From CAHJXF01 sp038254545 (GTDB taxonomy: Bacteria > Pseudomonadota > Gammaproteobacteria > Burkholderiales > Burkholderiaceae_D), in contig JBBSGB010000060.1 of NCBI GenBank assembly GCA_038254545.1, forward strand, positions 1 to 17,942: a DNA stretch of 17,942 nt, read 5' to 3'. Made by a program: the position numbers and the translations under genes. Shown piece after piece: positions 7,526 to 14,506 of the stretch (the first letter of the stretch is position 1; each line of letters starts with the position of its first letter). Under the pieces are notes generated by a model. It did not search any database. It was not told where the DNA came from and saw only the letters and a program-made list of their open reading frames with translations.

Positions 7526-8044
7526 TCAGTACATCAGCCGGTCCGCGTACATCAGCAGTGCACGGCCATCGGGCGTGTCGATCTCACGATGCGCTCGAAA
7601 GCCCGCCTTTTCGTAGCACCGGATCGCGCGCCGATTGGCGGGCGCAGGGTCGACCTGCACGCGGGTGACGGCAGGATCGGCGAACAGCCGGGCGACAAAT
7701 GCGCGGACCATCGCGCTGCCGAGGTCCCGGCCGAGTTGACCGGGATCGGCAAGGAAGTGGTCAATGCCGCGCACGCCTGGATCGTGCTCGTCGAGCCACC
7801 AGCCTTCGTGATGGCATTCCACCGGCACGTAGAACTGGATGAAGCCGATCGGCGCCGTGTGGTCGATGGCGAGGAAGCATCGATGCGGCACGGTACCGAC
7901 AATCGAGGGCAGGAAGTCCTGTTCGACCTCGGCGAGCGAAGGCGTGGGAGTCCACCACTCGGCGACGTGCGGACGTGAGAGCCACTCGTGAAGCAACTTC
8001 GAGGCAAGGGGTTCGAAAACCAGGTCGGCAGGCTCTGCACTCAT
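7526..8044 (-). CDS. GNAT acetyltransferase of the AAC(6')-Ib type
   Basis: Cytosolic acetyl-CoA-dependent N-acetyltransferase, 172 residues. Residues 16-31 (KLLHEWLSRPHVAEWW) and 80-149 resemble the aminoglycoside 6'-acetyltransferase AAC(6')-Ib strikingly well, as I recall that sequence. Shared blocks are GWW (81-83), DPGVRGID (88-95), QLGRDLG (103-109, acetyl-CoA pyrophosphate loop) and RAIRCYEKAGF (139-149). The residues matching W102, D115 and D179 of AAC(6')-Ib are W82, D95 and D159, all kept. The ATG at 8044 was chosen because family similarity begins there; upstream in-frame sequence is low-complexity and overlaps the clsC-like gene. It lies 32 bases downstream of that gene, so is probably co-transcribed. 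The natural substrate is unknown; related chromosomal proteins include siderophore-type acetyltransferases, so resistance must not be assumed. Confidence 0.87.
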   Translation of the reverse strand: MSAEPADLVFEPLASKLLHEWLSRPHVAEWWTPTPSLAEVEQDFLPSIVGTVPHRCFLAIDHTAPIGFIQFYVPVECHHEGWWLDEHDPGVRGIDHFLADPGQLGRDLGSAMVRAFVARLFADPAVTRVQVDPAPANRRAIRCYEKAGFRAHREIDTPDGRALLMYADRLMY

Positions 8045-8076
8045 GGTGATCCGTGATGCGGCCGCGGCGCAATCGC

Positions 8077-9774
8077 TTATAGCATCTGTTCGGGTGCGAA
8101 CGGCGCGAGGACACGCAGCGTGAATTTCAGCAGCAGACTTGCGTCCGGCTCCTGGTCGAACACCTGCTCGGCCCCGTCGTTTCTGGTGACCCATTGCATA
8201 TGCCCATCGGGTGCGAGCCGTACCTGATAGCGGCTTTCTTCACCGCGCTCGCGCAGGCGGTCGAGGATTTCGGCCGCCAGCGCATCGCTTTCGATCCGCA
8301 ATCCCATCTCGGTGTTTTCGAGCGAGGACCGTTGATCGACGTTGAACGAGCCGATGAAGAGCCGATGGCGGTCGATCAGCAATACCTTGGCGTGCAGGCT
8401 GGCCTTCGACGAGCCCAGTGCGGATAGCTGGGCGCCTTCCGAGCCGGGCTGCGGTCGCAACTCGAAGAGCTCGACACCCATTTTCAACAAGTCCTCGCGG
8501 TAGCGCGAATAGCCGATGTGCACCACCGCGGCGTCGGTGGCCGCCAGCGAATTGGTGAGCACCTTGACCTTCACGCCGCGCGCGACGAGTTCGCGGATCA
8601 CGTCCATGCCATGCGTGCCGGGAACGAAATACGGCGACACGATGATCAATTCATTCTTCGCGCTTTTCGCGATCGAGATCACGTCGGTCGCAATCGTCGC
8701 ACCCGCATCGATCCCGCTGCGAGATGTTTCGGGCGCGGTGGCATCGACCTTGGTGGGCTTGTCCACGATCACTTCCGCGGGCGCGAGCTTCAACGCGAGA
8801 CGGCCGCCGTCGATTTCCTTTTGAAGCGTGGCGGCTTTTTGCCGTGCTTCCTCCGTGGTCTTCTTCACTGGGTCGTTGGGGTCGGAAAGTGCGCGCTGGT
8901 CCACGGTATCGCGCGGCGCGCTGGCGTTCTTCACCAGCGTCTCGATCGGATAGGCGTACTGGCTGTTCCAGTATCGATCGAAGCCGGCGGACAAGTCCTT
9001 GACCGCCGGTCCGGCGAGGAGCACGTCGAGGTCGAGGAAGTTGGTCTTGTCCGAATGCATGTAGTACTCGGCGCCCACGTTGCGCCCACCGGTGACGGCG
9101 AAGGCGCTGTCGGCGACGAACAGCTTGTTGTGCATGCGGTGATTGATGCGGCCGAGGTCGGTGACCGAGGCCGCCAGACGCGTGATCAACCACGGACGGC
9201 CCAGACCGAAGGGGTTGAAGACGCGCACCTCGATGTTGGGATGCGCGGAATACCACGCGATGCGATCGTCCTTGCCGGTCGTGTACAGATCGTCGATCAG
9301 CAGGCGCACGCGCACCCCGCGGTCGGCAGCCACGCGGGCCGCGCGCAGCAACGCGCGCGCGTAGGGATCGTCCTCGATGATGTAGTACTGCAGGTCGAGC
9401 GATTTCTGCGCGTTCTCGATCAGCGCGAACAAGGATCCGAAGGCGTCCTCGCCGTCGCTGACCAGCCGGAAACCCGAGACCGGGGCAATGGCAGCAGACG
9501 TTGCCGAGGATGCCGGCGACGGAGCCGATGCGTTCGCGATTCTTGCGAGCTTGGTGTCGCCGGTATTCTGGAGCGTCATCGACGGCGTGCGACCGATATT
9601 CTTCGGCAGGGTCGAACAGGCGCCCAGCAGCAGCGTGAAAATTGCGACGCAGGCCGCGAAGCCGACCCGCGATACGAGGCGGCGGAGATCGCGGGATTTG
9701 ACCGATGGCAGCCGAGCCGATGGCAGCGAAGACTGATTCGGATCGGTGGGGCAGAGGTATGCTGCGGCGGTCAT
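8077..9774 (-). CDS. clsC: Phospholipase D-family lipoprotein, ClsC-like cardiolipin synthase
   Basis: A 565-residue protein with two HKD phosphotransferase motifs, predicted to make cardiolipin from phosphatidyl donors at the membrane. A lipoprotein signal is visible: basic region (about 29-36), hydrophobic core (39-50) and lipobox LLGAC with the lipidated cysteine at 53. HKD motif 1 is H215-x-K217-x4-D222 with downstream GGRNVG (229-234). HKD motif 2 is H461-x-K463-x4-D468 with GSFNVD (475-480). The charged, Ala-rich stretch 285-360 between the halves lacks recognisable motifs and is probably a linker. The architecture matches E. coli ClsC (YmdC) rather than ClsA, which has N-terminal membrane helices. 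The n-region before the hydrophobic core is unusually long and there is no evident Shine-Dalgarno before the ATG, so the start is uncertain. No ClsC partner gene (YmdB-like) is next to it. Confidence 0.9.
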   Translation of the reverse strand: MTAAAYLCPTDPNQSSLPSARLPSVKSRDLRRLVSRVGFAACVAIFTLLLGACSTLPKNIGRTPSMTLQNTGDTKLARIANASAPSPASSATSAAIAPVSGFRLVSDGEDAFGSLFALIENAQKSLDLQYYIIEDDPYARALLRAARVAADRGVRVRLLIDDLYTTGKDDRIAWYSAHPNIEVRVFNPFGLGRPWLITRLAASVTDLGRINHRMHNKLFVADSAFAVTGGRNVGAEYYMHSDKTNFLDLDVLLAGPAVKDLSAGFDRYWNSQYAYPIETLVKNASAPRDTVDQRALSDPNDPVKKTTEEARQKAATLQKEIDGGRLALKLAPAEVIVDKPTKVDATAPETSRSGIDAGATIATDVISIAKSAKNELIIVSPYFVPGTHGMDVIRELVARGVKVKVLTNSLAATDAAVVHIGYSRYREDLLKMGVELFELRPQPGSEGAQLSALGSSKASLHAKVLLIDRHRLFIGSFNVDQRSSLENTEMGLRIESDALAAEILDRLRERGEESRYQVRLAPDGHMQWVTRNDGAEQVFDQEPDASLLLKFTLRVLAPFAPEQML

Positions 9775-9776
9775 GA

Positions 9777-9819
9777 GGGAGTGGGTGGAATGGGTCGGGG
9801 GCAAAGGGGGTGGCTCGGG
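9777..9819 (+). other. Potential G-quadruplex between divergent genes
   Basis: Six runs of three to five G (9777-9779, 9783-9785, 9792-9794, 9797-9801, 9806-9810, 9817-9819) are separated by loops of 2-6 bases, which satisfies the usual G-quadruplex pattern. It starts 3 bases from the clsC-like start codon. The clsC mRNA leader would be C-rich here. The rest of the 297-base gap to 10071 holds no gene. It has one short inverted repeat, CGGTC/GACCG (9948-9965), and no clear promoter or thiamine-pyrophosphate riboswitch core. Confidence 0.5.
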
Positions 9820-10060
9820 TGTGGCGCGGTGTCCCCACAACGCGGCGCGGACCCGATTGGCGGACAACGCAGGCAGCAAGAACGGCACGCAACCGTGTCG
9901 AAGATGTGACAGGCGAAACAGGTGGAACAAACCGATGAGCCGCAGATCGGTCACAATATCGACCGTAGATCGACCCCTTCGGCACGCGCAACCATCGGCT
10001 ACACGGGATATCGGATGCGCGGTGAGGTTCTTGAGGTCCTGACGGACCGCATGCAATGTG

Positions 10061-10066
10061 AAGGAG
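10061..10066 (+). promoter_or_regulatory. Shine-Dalgarno fixing a GTG start for the diiron gene
   Basis: AAGGAG lies 5 bases before GTG at 10072. Earlier in-frame ATGs at 9922, 10015 and 10051 lack ribosome sites and would add residues unlike the ferritin-like fold. Confidence 0.7.
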
Positions 10067-10071
10067 CATCT

Positions 10072-10908
10072 GTGCAGGCAAGCGCGGCAATCCAATTGCC
10101 CTGGCGGCTCGAAGACATCCCGCTGGACGACATCGACTTCGCGCGTATCCGCGATCGCGAAGACATGTTGTTCATCCTGGCCACCTCCTCGTTCATCGAA
10201 TTTGCCTCGGATACGTATGCGGGCAACCTCGCCGACTACTTTCGCGACGACCCCGAGATCGCCGAATGGCTTTCGCAACGCTGGGAGAAGGAAGAGTTGC
10301 AGCACGGCCGCGCGCTGCGCGCCTACGTGCAGAAGGTGTGGCCGGCGTTCGATTGGGAAGGCGCATACGCGCGCTTCTTCGCCGAGTATTCGCTGACCTG
10401 CGGCGTCGAGGGCTACGAGCCGACGCGCGCGCTGGAGATGGCTGCGCGCTGCGTGGTCGAGACCGGAACCTCGACGGTCTATCGTGCGATTCGCGAGCTT
10501 GCCGACGAGCCCATCCTGATCCGGCTGATCGAGCACATCCGCAGCGACGAGGTCAGGCACTACAAGTATTTCCTCAGATACTTCGACCGTTACGACGCAC
10601 ACGAAAAGAACGGCCGCATGCGCGTCTTCAATTCCTTGAAGCGCCGCCTGGTCGAGGCGCGTCACAGCGATGCGGAGATCGGCCTGTGGCATTCGTTCGT
10701 CACCGTGCACCCCGACGAGAAGCGCGATGGCGCGCGCTTCGTCGCGACGCAGAGTCGCGTCGCACGCATGGTCCGCAAGCATTACCCGGCCAACCAGGCG
10801 CTCAGGATGATGATGAAACCGCTGCGCCTGCCCAACTTCCTGTCGGCGCTGATTCAGCCGATGGTGACGCCGGTTGCGCTGCTGGTCAGACAGGTTCTGT
10901 TGCGCTGA
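10072..10908 (+). CDS. Ferritin-like diiron protein (acyl-ACP desaturase/oxygenase-like)
   Basis: A 278-residue, mainly helical protein carrying a full set of carboxylate-bridged diiron ligands on a four-helix bundle. These are E43 (FIEFASD), E75-x-x-H78 (EELQHG), E130 (VVETGTS) and E160-x-x-H163 (SDEVRHYKYF). The spacing and the WxxEExxHG and DExRH words resemble soluble acyl-ACP desaturases, so an O2-using oxidase, desaturase or oxygenase is the best reading. A ferritin or rubrerythrin storage role is less likely given the length. The C-terminal third (from about 200) is basic and ends in a hydrophobic stretch (258-276). The GTG start is chosen from the AAGGAG site. The stop codon overlaps the thiS ATG by one base (TGATG), so it is translated with thiS. 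Its substrate is unknown; a link to thiazole synthesis is only suggested by position. Confidence 0.82.
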   Translation: MQASAAIQLPWRLEDIPLDDIDFARIRDREDMLFILATSSFIEFASDTYAGNLADYFRDDPEIAEWLSQRWEKEELQHGRALRAYVQKVWPAFDWEGAYARFFAEYSLTCGVEGYEPTRALEMAARCVVETGTSTVYRAIRELADEPILIRLIEHIRSDEVRHYKYFLRYFDRYDAHEKNGRMRVFNSLKRRLVEARHSDAEIGLWHSFVTVHPDEKRDGARFVATQSRVARMVRKHYPANQALRMMMKPLRLPNFLSALIQPMVTPVALLVRQVLLR

Positions 10909-11132
10909 TGTCGTTGCTGCCGCATGTGATGATCCCGATCACGGTCAATGGGGAGCCCGCGCACGTCGCCGCTCCATGTTCGATCGCGGCCTTGCTTGCC
11001 GAACGCGGTTTCGCCGGCAAGCGCGTCGCGGTCGAGCGCAACGGTGCGATCGTGCCGCGGAGCCGACATGCCGAAACCGAAATCGTCGCGGCAGACCGGT
11101 TCGAAATCGTGGTCGCCGTCGGTGGAGGTTGA
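10908..11132 (+). CDS. thiS: Sulfur-carrier protein ThiS
   Basis: Small ubiquitin-like sulfur carrier (74 residues; 67 if the second ATG at 10929 is used, closer to the family's usual size). ThiF adenylates its C-terminus, which then carries a thiocarboxylate that gives sulfur to ThiG in thiazole synthesis. The fold signature begins at ITVNGEP (residues 11-17), continues with SIAALLAERG, and ends in the obligatory C-terminal Gly-Gly as VAVGGG. The first ATG shares one base with the stop of the diiron gene. No strong ribosome site serves either ATG, so coupled translation is likely. ThiF is not in the window; MoeB or ThiF from elsewhere must activate it. Confidence 0.93.
   Translation: MSLLPHVMIPITVNGEPAHVAAPCSIAALLAERGFAGKRVAVERNGAIVPRSRHAETEIVAADRFEIVVAVGGG
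11124..11128 (+). promoter_or_regulatory. thiG Shine-Dalgarno embedded in the thiS C-terminal Gly codons
   Basis: GGAGG is formed by the last two glycine codons of thiS and lies 5 bases before the thiG ATG. The essential Gly-Gly tail and the next gene's ribosome site are therefore the same bases. Confidence 0.85.
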
Positions 11133-11133
11133 G

Positions 11134-12036
11134 ATGAATGGAAAGACTTTCGCGTTGCTGGATGCGGCCGAGCGCGACGGGGCGGCCGGACGCGGCGCGC
11201 CAGGCGCGAGCACGAGCGTCGACGAAGCCGCGATTGACGATGGATTCCGGGTCGGCGAGCACGTCTTTCGCTCGCGCCTTTTGCTGGGCACCGGTAAGTA
11301 CCGCGATTTCGATCAGACGCGTGAAGCCGTGGAAGCCAGCGGCGCGCAGATCATCACCGTCGCGATCCGTCGAACCAACATTGGCCAGGACGCAAGTGCG
11401 CCCAGCCTGCTCGACCTATTGCCGCCGTCGCGCTACACCATCCTCCCCAACACCGCCGGCTGCTACAACGCCGACGATGCGGTGCGCACCTTGCGGCTCG
11501 CGCGCGAACTGCTCTCGAGCGATCAACTCGATCACACGCTGGTCAAGCTCGAAGTGCTGGGCGACCCGCACACGCTCTATCCGAACATGCCCGAAACCCT
11601 GAAGGCGGCCGAGACGCTGGTGCGCGAAGGCTTCGAGGTGATGGTCTATTGCAGCGACGATCCGATCCAGGCCAGGGTGCTCGAAGAGATTGGCTGCGTG
11701 GCCGTGATGCCGCTGGCGTCGCTGATCGGATCGGGCATGGGAATCTTGAATCCCTGGAACCTGCAACTGATTATCGAGAAGGCCGGCGTGCCGGTGGTGG
11801 TCGATGCCGGCGTCGGCACAGCGTCGGACGCGGCGATCGCGATGGAGATGGGCTGCGCCGGCGTGCTGATGAACACCGCGGTCGCGGCCGCGCGCGATCC
11901 GGTCCTGATGGCGGCCGCGATGAGGCGCGCGGTCGAAGCGGGCCGTATGGCGTATCGCGCGGGACGCATGCCAAAGAAGTTTTATTCGGCTGCGCCGTCT
12001 TCTCCGACCGCCGGTGTGATCGGGTCGAAGGCTTGA
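11134..12036 (+). CDS. thiG: Thiazole synthase ThiG
   Basis: Cytosolic (beta/alpha)8 enzyme that condenses 1-deoxy-D-xylulose 5-phosphate, dehydroglycine and ThiS-bound sulfur into the thiamine thiazole phosphate. The core begins at FRSRLLLGTGKYRDF (45-59). The Schiff-base lysine is K138 in VKLEVLGD. Other family blocks are TILPNTAGCYNADDAV (102-117), MPLASLIGSGMGI, VVVDAGVGTASDAA and the C-terminal MPKKFYSAAPSSP. At 300 residues it is longer than the usual ~255-270: about 35 residues precede the core, including an Ala/Gly-rich stretch (11-30). The ATG at 11134 has the GGAGG site inside thiS, so the extension is probably real. Its last four bases (TTGA) overlap the trmB start. The dehydroglycine source (ThiO or ThiH) is not encoded nearby. 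Confidence 0.96.
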   Translation: MNGKTFALLDAAERDGAAGRGAPGASTSVDEAAIDDGFRVGEHVFRSRLLLGTGKYRDFDQTREAVEASGAQIITVAIRRTNIGQDASAPSLLDLLPPSRYTILPNTAGCYNADDAVRTLRLARELLSSDQLDHTLVKLEVLGDPHTLYPNMPETLKAAETLVREGFEVMVYCSDDPIQARVLEEIGCVAVMPLASLIGSGMGILNPWNLQLIIEKAGVPVVVDAGVGTASDAAIAMEMGCAGVLMNTAVAAARDPVLMAAAMRRAVEAGRMAYRAGRMPKKFYSAAPSSPTAGVIGSKA

Positions 12037-12728
12037 CCGCCGATGCGGAGCATCATCGACGCATTCGCAGCTTCGTCACGCGGGCGGGTCGCATATCGCC
12101 CGCGCAGCAGCGCGCGATCGAAGTACTGGGCCCGCAATTCATCATTCCGTTTGCGCCAGCGGCGCTGAACTTCGACGACGTCTTCGGACGCGCGGCACCG
12201 GTCGTGCTCGAGATCGGCTTCGGCATGGGAGCGGCGACCGCACAGATCGCGGCCGAGCATCGCGAGGTCGATTTCATCGGGGTCGAGGTCCACGAACCGG
12301 GTGTCGGCGCGTTGCTGAAGATGATTGGGGAAGGCGGGCTCACCAACCTGCGCATCGTCGAGCACGATGCGGTGGAGGTCGTCGAGCGGATGATCGCTCT
12401 TGCATCGCTTGCGGGCGCGCACGTCTATTTCCCCGACCCTTGGCACAAGGCGCGGCATCACAAGCGACGCCTGATCCAGCCGGCCTTCGTGGCCTTGCTC
12501 GCGAGCCGCATCGCGCCCGGCGGCTATCTGCATTGCGCGACCGATTGGGAAAACTATGCCGAGCAGATGCTCGAAGTCCTCGGTGGCGAAGCGTCGCTGG
12601 CCAACGCAAGCGCGACGGGCTACTCCGAGGCGAGCAATCCGATCCTGTCTCGACCGGTGACGAAATTCGAGACGCGCGGCAAGCGGCTCGGCCACGGTGT
12701 GTGGGACCTGGTGTTCGTCAAGTCGTAG
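12033..12728 (+). CDS. trmB: tRNA (guanine-46-N7)-methyltransferase, TTG start
   Basis: SAM-dependent enzyme that forms m7G46 in the variable loop of many tRNAs; 231 residues. Family features run in order: the N-terminal RRIRSFVTRAGR (9-20), the SAM-binding EIGFGMG (60-66), FIGVEVHEPGVG (81-92), the hallmark YFPDPWHKARHHKRRL (132-147) and the C-terminal TKFETRG (210-216). The N-terminal family residues lie immediately after the thiG stop, and the only usable codon in frame is TTG at 12033, sharing TTGA with that stop. The next ATG is inside the SAM motif. A TTG start with coupled translation is therefore inferred. The thiS-thiG-trmB order is known from other beta- and gammaproteobacteria. No ribosome site at correct spacing is visible. 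Confidence 0.93.
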   Translation: MTADAEHHRRIRSFVTRAGRISPAQQRAIEVLGPQFIIPFAPAALNFDDVFGRAAPVVLEIGFGMGAATAQIAAEHREVDFIGVEVHEPGVGALLKMIGEGGLTNLRIVEHDAVEVVERMIALASLAGAHVYFPDPWHKARHHKRRLIQPAFVALLASRIAPGGYLHCATDWENYAEQMLEVLGGEASLANASATGYSEASNPILSRPVTKFETRGKRLGHGVWDLVFVKS

Positions 12729-13179
12729 CGCGCTGTGGTGGTGTCTCAGACTGAATGTCGGCTGTCGACTGCGGATTCAACCGGTCGCTGATTCATCTGC
12801 AACACTCCTTCTGCCTAGGTTGTTCTTAGTGTGTTGCATCGAACGCGGCCCGAGCCGCGATCCTCGACCGAGCCTGCGCTTCGATTCGATTCTTCTTCTC
12901 AATCTCTCGGACGAACTTTCAGTCGACGGACACTTCTAGTTCAAGCCACGACAACCGACAAGCTCTATACGGCGACTATCGGCTACAAGCTCCCGACCCA
13001 GACGATCATGTCGTTCACCCTGGCCATGAGCAAGTCGACCAGCGCAAGGGTTTCTATGCAGGCATCCGGCTTACGCAGACGTTGCCCACCTGTATCCGCT
13101 GCCTGGTGAAAGGGCAAGCGTACTAGACGTATTCATCACAAGGGCTCGGCGCCGATTGCCTGTCGCAGATCCCACAGAA
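12729..13179. other. 451-base region without a recognisable gene; possible decayed coding remnant
   Basis: No ORF here has family similarity, ribosome site or base usage like its neighbours, and the region is visibly less GC-rich in places. A weak imperfect stem (GCAACACT with AGTGTGTTGC, 12800-12840) follows trmB but lacks a T-tract. One plus-strand frame stays open from about 12902 to the TAG at 13124-13126 without a start codon and reads ...GFYAGIRLTQTL... near its end. This could be the 3' scrap of a lost gene, but I cannot assign it. The two flanking genes converge here, so transcript ends are expected. Confidence 0.4.
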
Positions 13180-13671
13180 TCAACGACCGCGACACGACTC
13201 GCGGTTTGTCGCACGTTTCTGAAAAGAGTCCAGCAAGACCTGCCACCACAGGCCGTGTCGCTGAAGAAATATGGCGTTCGGAAAGGTGTGCCGCGCCACA
13301 TGATCCTGCGGAACCGAGTCCCAGCCGCGATGTTCGACCGTGACGCGCGTCTCGTCTCCGATCGCATCGAATCGGACCTCGACCTCGGTCTCTTGTCCCG
13401 CGGTGAAACTCGCCTGCCGCCACGTGAACGCGAGGCGCGCGGGTGGTGACCAATCGACGATGCGCCCGATCTCGAATTGCGTGCCGTCGCCGCGGGTCTC
13501 GATGAAGCGGCCGCCGAGATGCGGCTCGAACGCCAGCACGCCGGGCGAACCCGGCGTGAAGGCGAACAATGGCGTCGCGCGCCACCACGCATCGATCTCG
13601 CGCGTGAACACCTCGAACGCGTGCGCAGGTGTCGCCGCGACGCGAATGGCGACCATGACGCGCGAACTCAT
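13180..13671 (-). CDS. SRPBCC (AHSA1/START-like) domain protein
   Basis: A 163-residue single-domain protein of the AHSA1-type SRPBCC superfamily, a helix-grip fold with a deep hydrophobic ligand pocket. The N-terminal strand and first helix read VMVAIRVAATPAHAFEVFT (5-23), with DAWWR (27-31) behind. The central strands include GGRFIETRGDGTQFEIGRIV (53-72) and LAFTWRQASF (80-89). The C-terminal region (TVEHRGWDSVPQ, then a helix from about 138) closes the pocket. The ATG at 13671 has GAGGA 4 bases upstream, 10 bases past the ArsR stop. Such proteins are commonly paired with ArsR regulators. The ligand is unknown and no catalytic site is visible. The expected bulky GGW-type C-terminal helix motif reads GLWWQVLLDSF. 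Confidence 0.87.
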   Translation of the reverse strand: MSSRVMVAIRVAATPAHAFEVFTREIDAWWRATPLFAFTPGSPGVLAFEPHLGGRFIETRGDGTQFEIGRIVDWSPPARLAFTWRQASFTAGQETEVEVRFDAIGDETRVTVEHRGWDSVPQDHVARHTFPNAIFLQRHGLWWQVLLDSFQKRATNRESCRGR

Positions 13672-13681
13672 CGCATCCTCA

Positions 13682-14026
13682 TCATCTTCGCCTCTCGCCA
13701 TCTTTTTCGACATGCGCCTTGAACGACGCGAGCTGCCGGGCCCACAGCGTCTCGGTGTGCAGCAGCCATGCCTTGAGGTCGGCCATCGGCGCGGGCCTGA
13801 GGTTGTAGATGCGCACCCGTGCATCGTATTCAGGATGCGTTTCCTCGATCAGCCCGCTGGTCTTCAAGGTACGCAGATGTCGGCTCAATGCCGCGGGACT
13901 CAGGCCGACACCGTCTGCAAGTTCACCCGCGCTGAGCGGATGCTGGCGCAGCAACTCGATCACGCGCCGACGGCTGGGGTCGGCAAGCGCCGTGAGCGTG
14001 CGATCGAGCGCGGCTGAAGACTTCAA
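13682..14026 (-). CDS. ArsR-family winged-helix repressor, TTG start
   Basis: A 114-residue DNA-binding regulator. The winged helix-turn-helix spans about residues 7-75: LTALADPSRRRVIELL (11-26), then the recognition helix-turn-helix ELADGVGLSPAALSRHLRTL (35-54) and the wing GLIEETHPEYDARVRIYNL (58-76). There are no Cys-based ArsR metal motifs (no CxC), so metal sensing is unlikely. It resembles the non-metal ArsR proteins that accompany SRPBCC genes. Family similarity begins directly after the stop of the VOC gene, and the only start there is TTG at 14026, sharing TTGA with that stop. Expression is therefore coupled to the VOC gene. A palindrome at 14507-14528 is a candidate operator for autoregulation. 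No separate ribosome site is visible. Confidence 0.88.
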   Translation of the reverse strand: MKSSAALDRTLTALADPSRRRVIELLRQHPLSAGELADGVGLSPAALSRHLRTLKTSGLIEETHPEYDARVRIYNLRPAPMADLKAWLLHTETLWARQLASFKAHVEKDGERRR

Positions 14027-14481
14027 GGAAACAGTTCGATCGAAAGGCCAGTGGCCTTCTCGGATTCCTCGACCGAGAACGGCGCAACCGTTTGTGCGAA
14101 GGTCCAGACATGCCCTTCGGGATCTCGTGCCCGATAAGTGCGGTCGCCATAGAACTGGTTCGCTGGCTCCATCAGGATCACGGCGCCCGCGGCGCGCGCC
14201 TGTTCGCAATGGCGATCGACGTCGTCGTTCAGGTGAACGTGCAGCGACTGGGTGTTCTTGCCGCCGACCTTCGCGGGGCTCGCGGTGTGTTCGGCCCATT
14301 CGCCACCTACCATCAGATAGCCGTTGCCGAAGCGCAGTTGCGAATGCCCCAGCGTGCCGTCGGGATTGGTGATCACCATGCTGCGCTCGAAGCCGAATGC
14401 GCGTTCCAGCCAGTCGAGCGCGGCCCAGGGGTCGCGGTAGAACACCGCCGAGGCGAGCGATGCGTGCGGAGTATCGTCCAC
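14023..14481 (-). CDS. VOC-superfamily (glyoxalase/PhnB-like) protein
   Basis: A 152-residue member of the vicinal-oxygen-chelate superfamily: two beta-alpha-beta-beta-beta modules forming a pocket, often with a metal. Visible features are the N-terminal ALDWLERAFGFE (21-32), the strand GHSQLRFGNGYLMVGG (45-60) and the second module SLHVHLNDDVDRHCEQARAAG (79-99). The usual end block is YRARDPEGHVWTF (116-128). H46, H83 and E122 are at positions where metal ligands often occur, but the set is not proven. The start is GTG with AAAAGGA 6 bases upstream. It is the first gene of the VOC-ArsR-SRPBCC operon. Substrate unknown; bleomycin- or fosfomycin-type resistance proteins share the fold but nothing here specifies that. 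Confidence 0.85.
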   Translation of the reverse strand: MDDTPHASLASAVFYRDPWAALDWLERAFGFERSMVITNPDGTLGHSQLRFGNGYLMVGGEWAEHTASPAKVGGKNTQSLHVHLNDDVDRHCEQARAAGAVILMEPANQFYGDRTYRARDPEGHVWTFAQTVAPFSVEESEKATGLSIELFP

Positions 14482-14487
14482 GGAGAA

Positions 14488-14494
14488 TCCTTTT
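14488..14494 (-). promoter_or_regulatory. Shine-Dalgarno for the GTG start of the VOC gene
   Basis: AAAAGGA on the minus strand lies 6 bases before GTG at 14481, supporting the non-ATG start. Confidence 0.65.
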
Positions 14495-14506
14495 GAATAC
14501 GGTAGA

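Noticed and set aside
9703..9728. 11-base direct repeat CCGATGGCAGC within the start of the clsC-like gene
   Set aside because: Lies inside coding sequence for a low-complexity signal region; no sign of a functional repeat.
9922..10071. Longer N-terminus for the diiron protein from ATG 9922
   Set aside because: No ribosome site there and the extra 50 residues are unlike the fold, while AAGGAG precedes GTG 10072.
9775..10071. Thiamine-pyrophosphate riboswitch upstream of the diiron-thiSG operon
   Set aside because: The conserved CTGAGA core and the ACCTGA/CTGG-type segments are absent.
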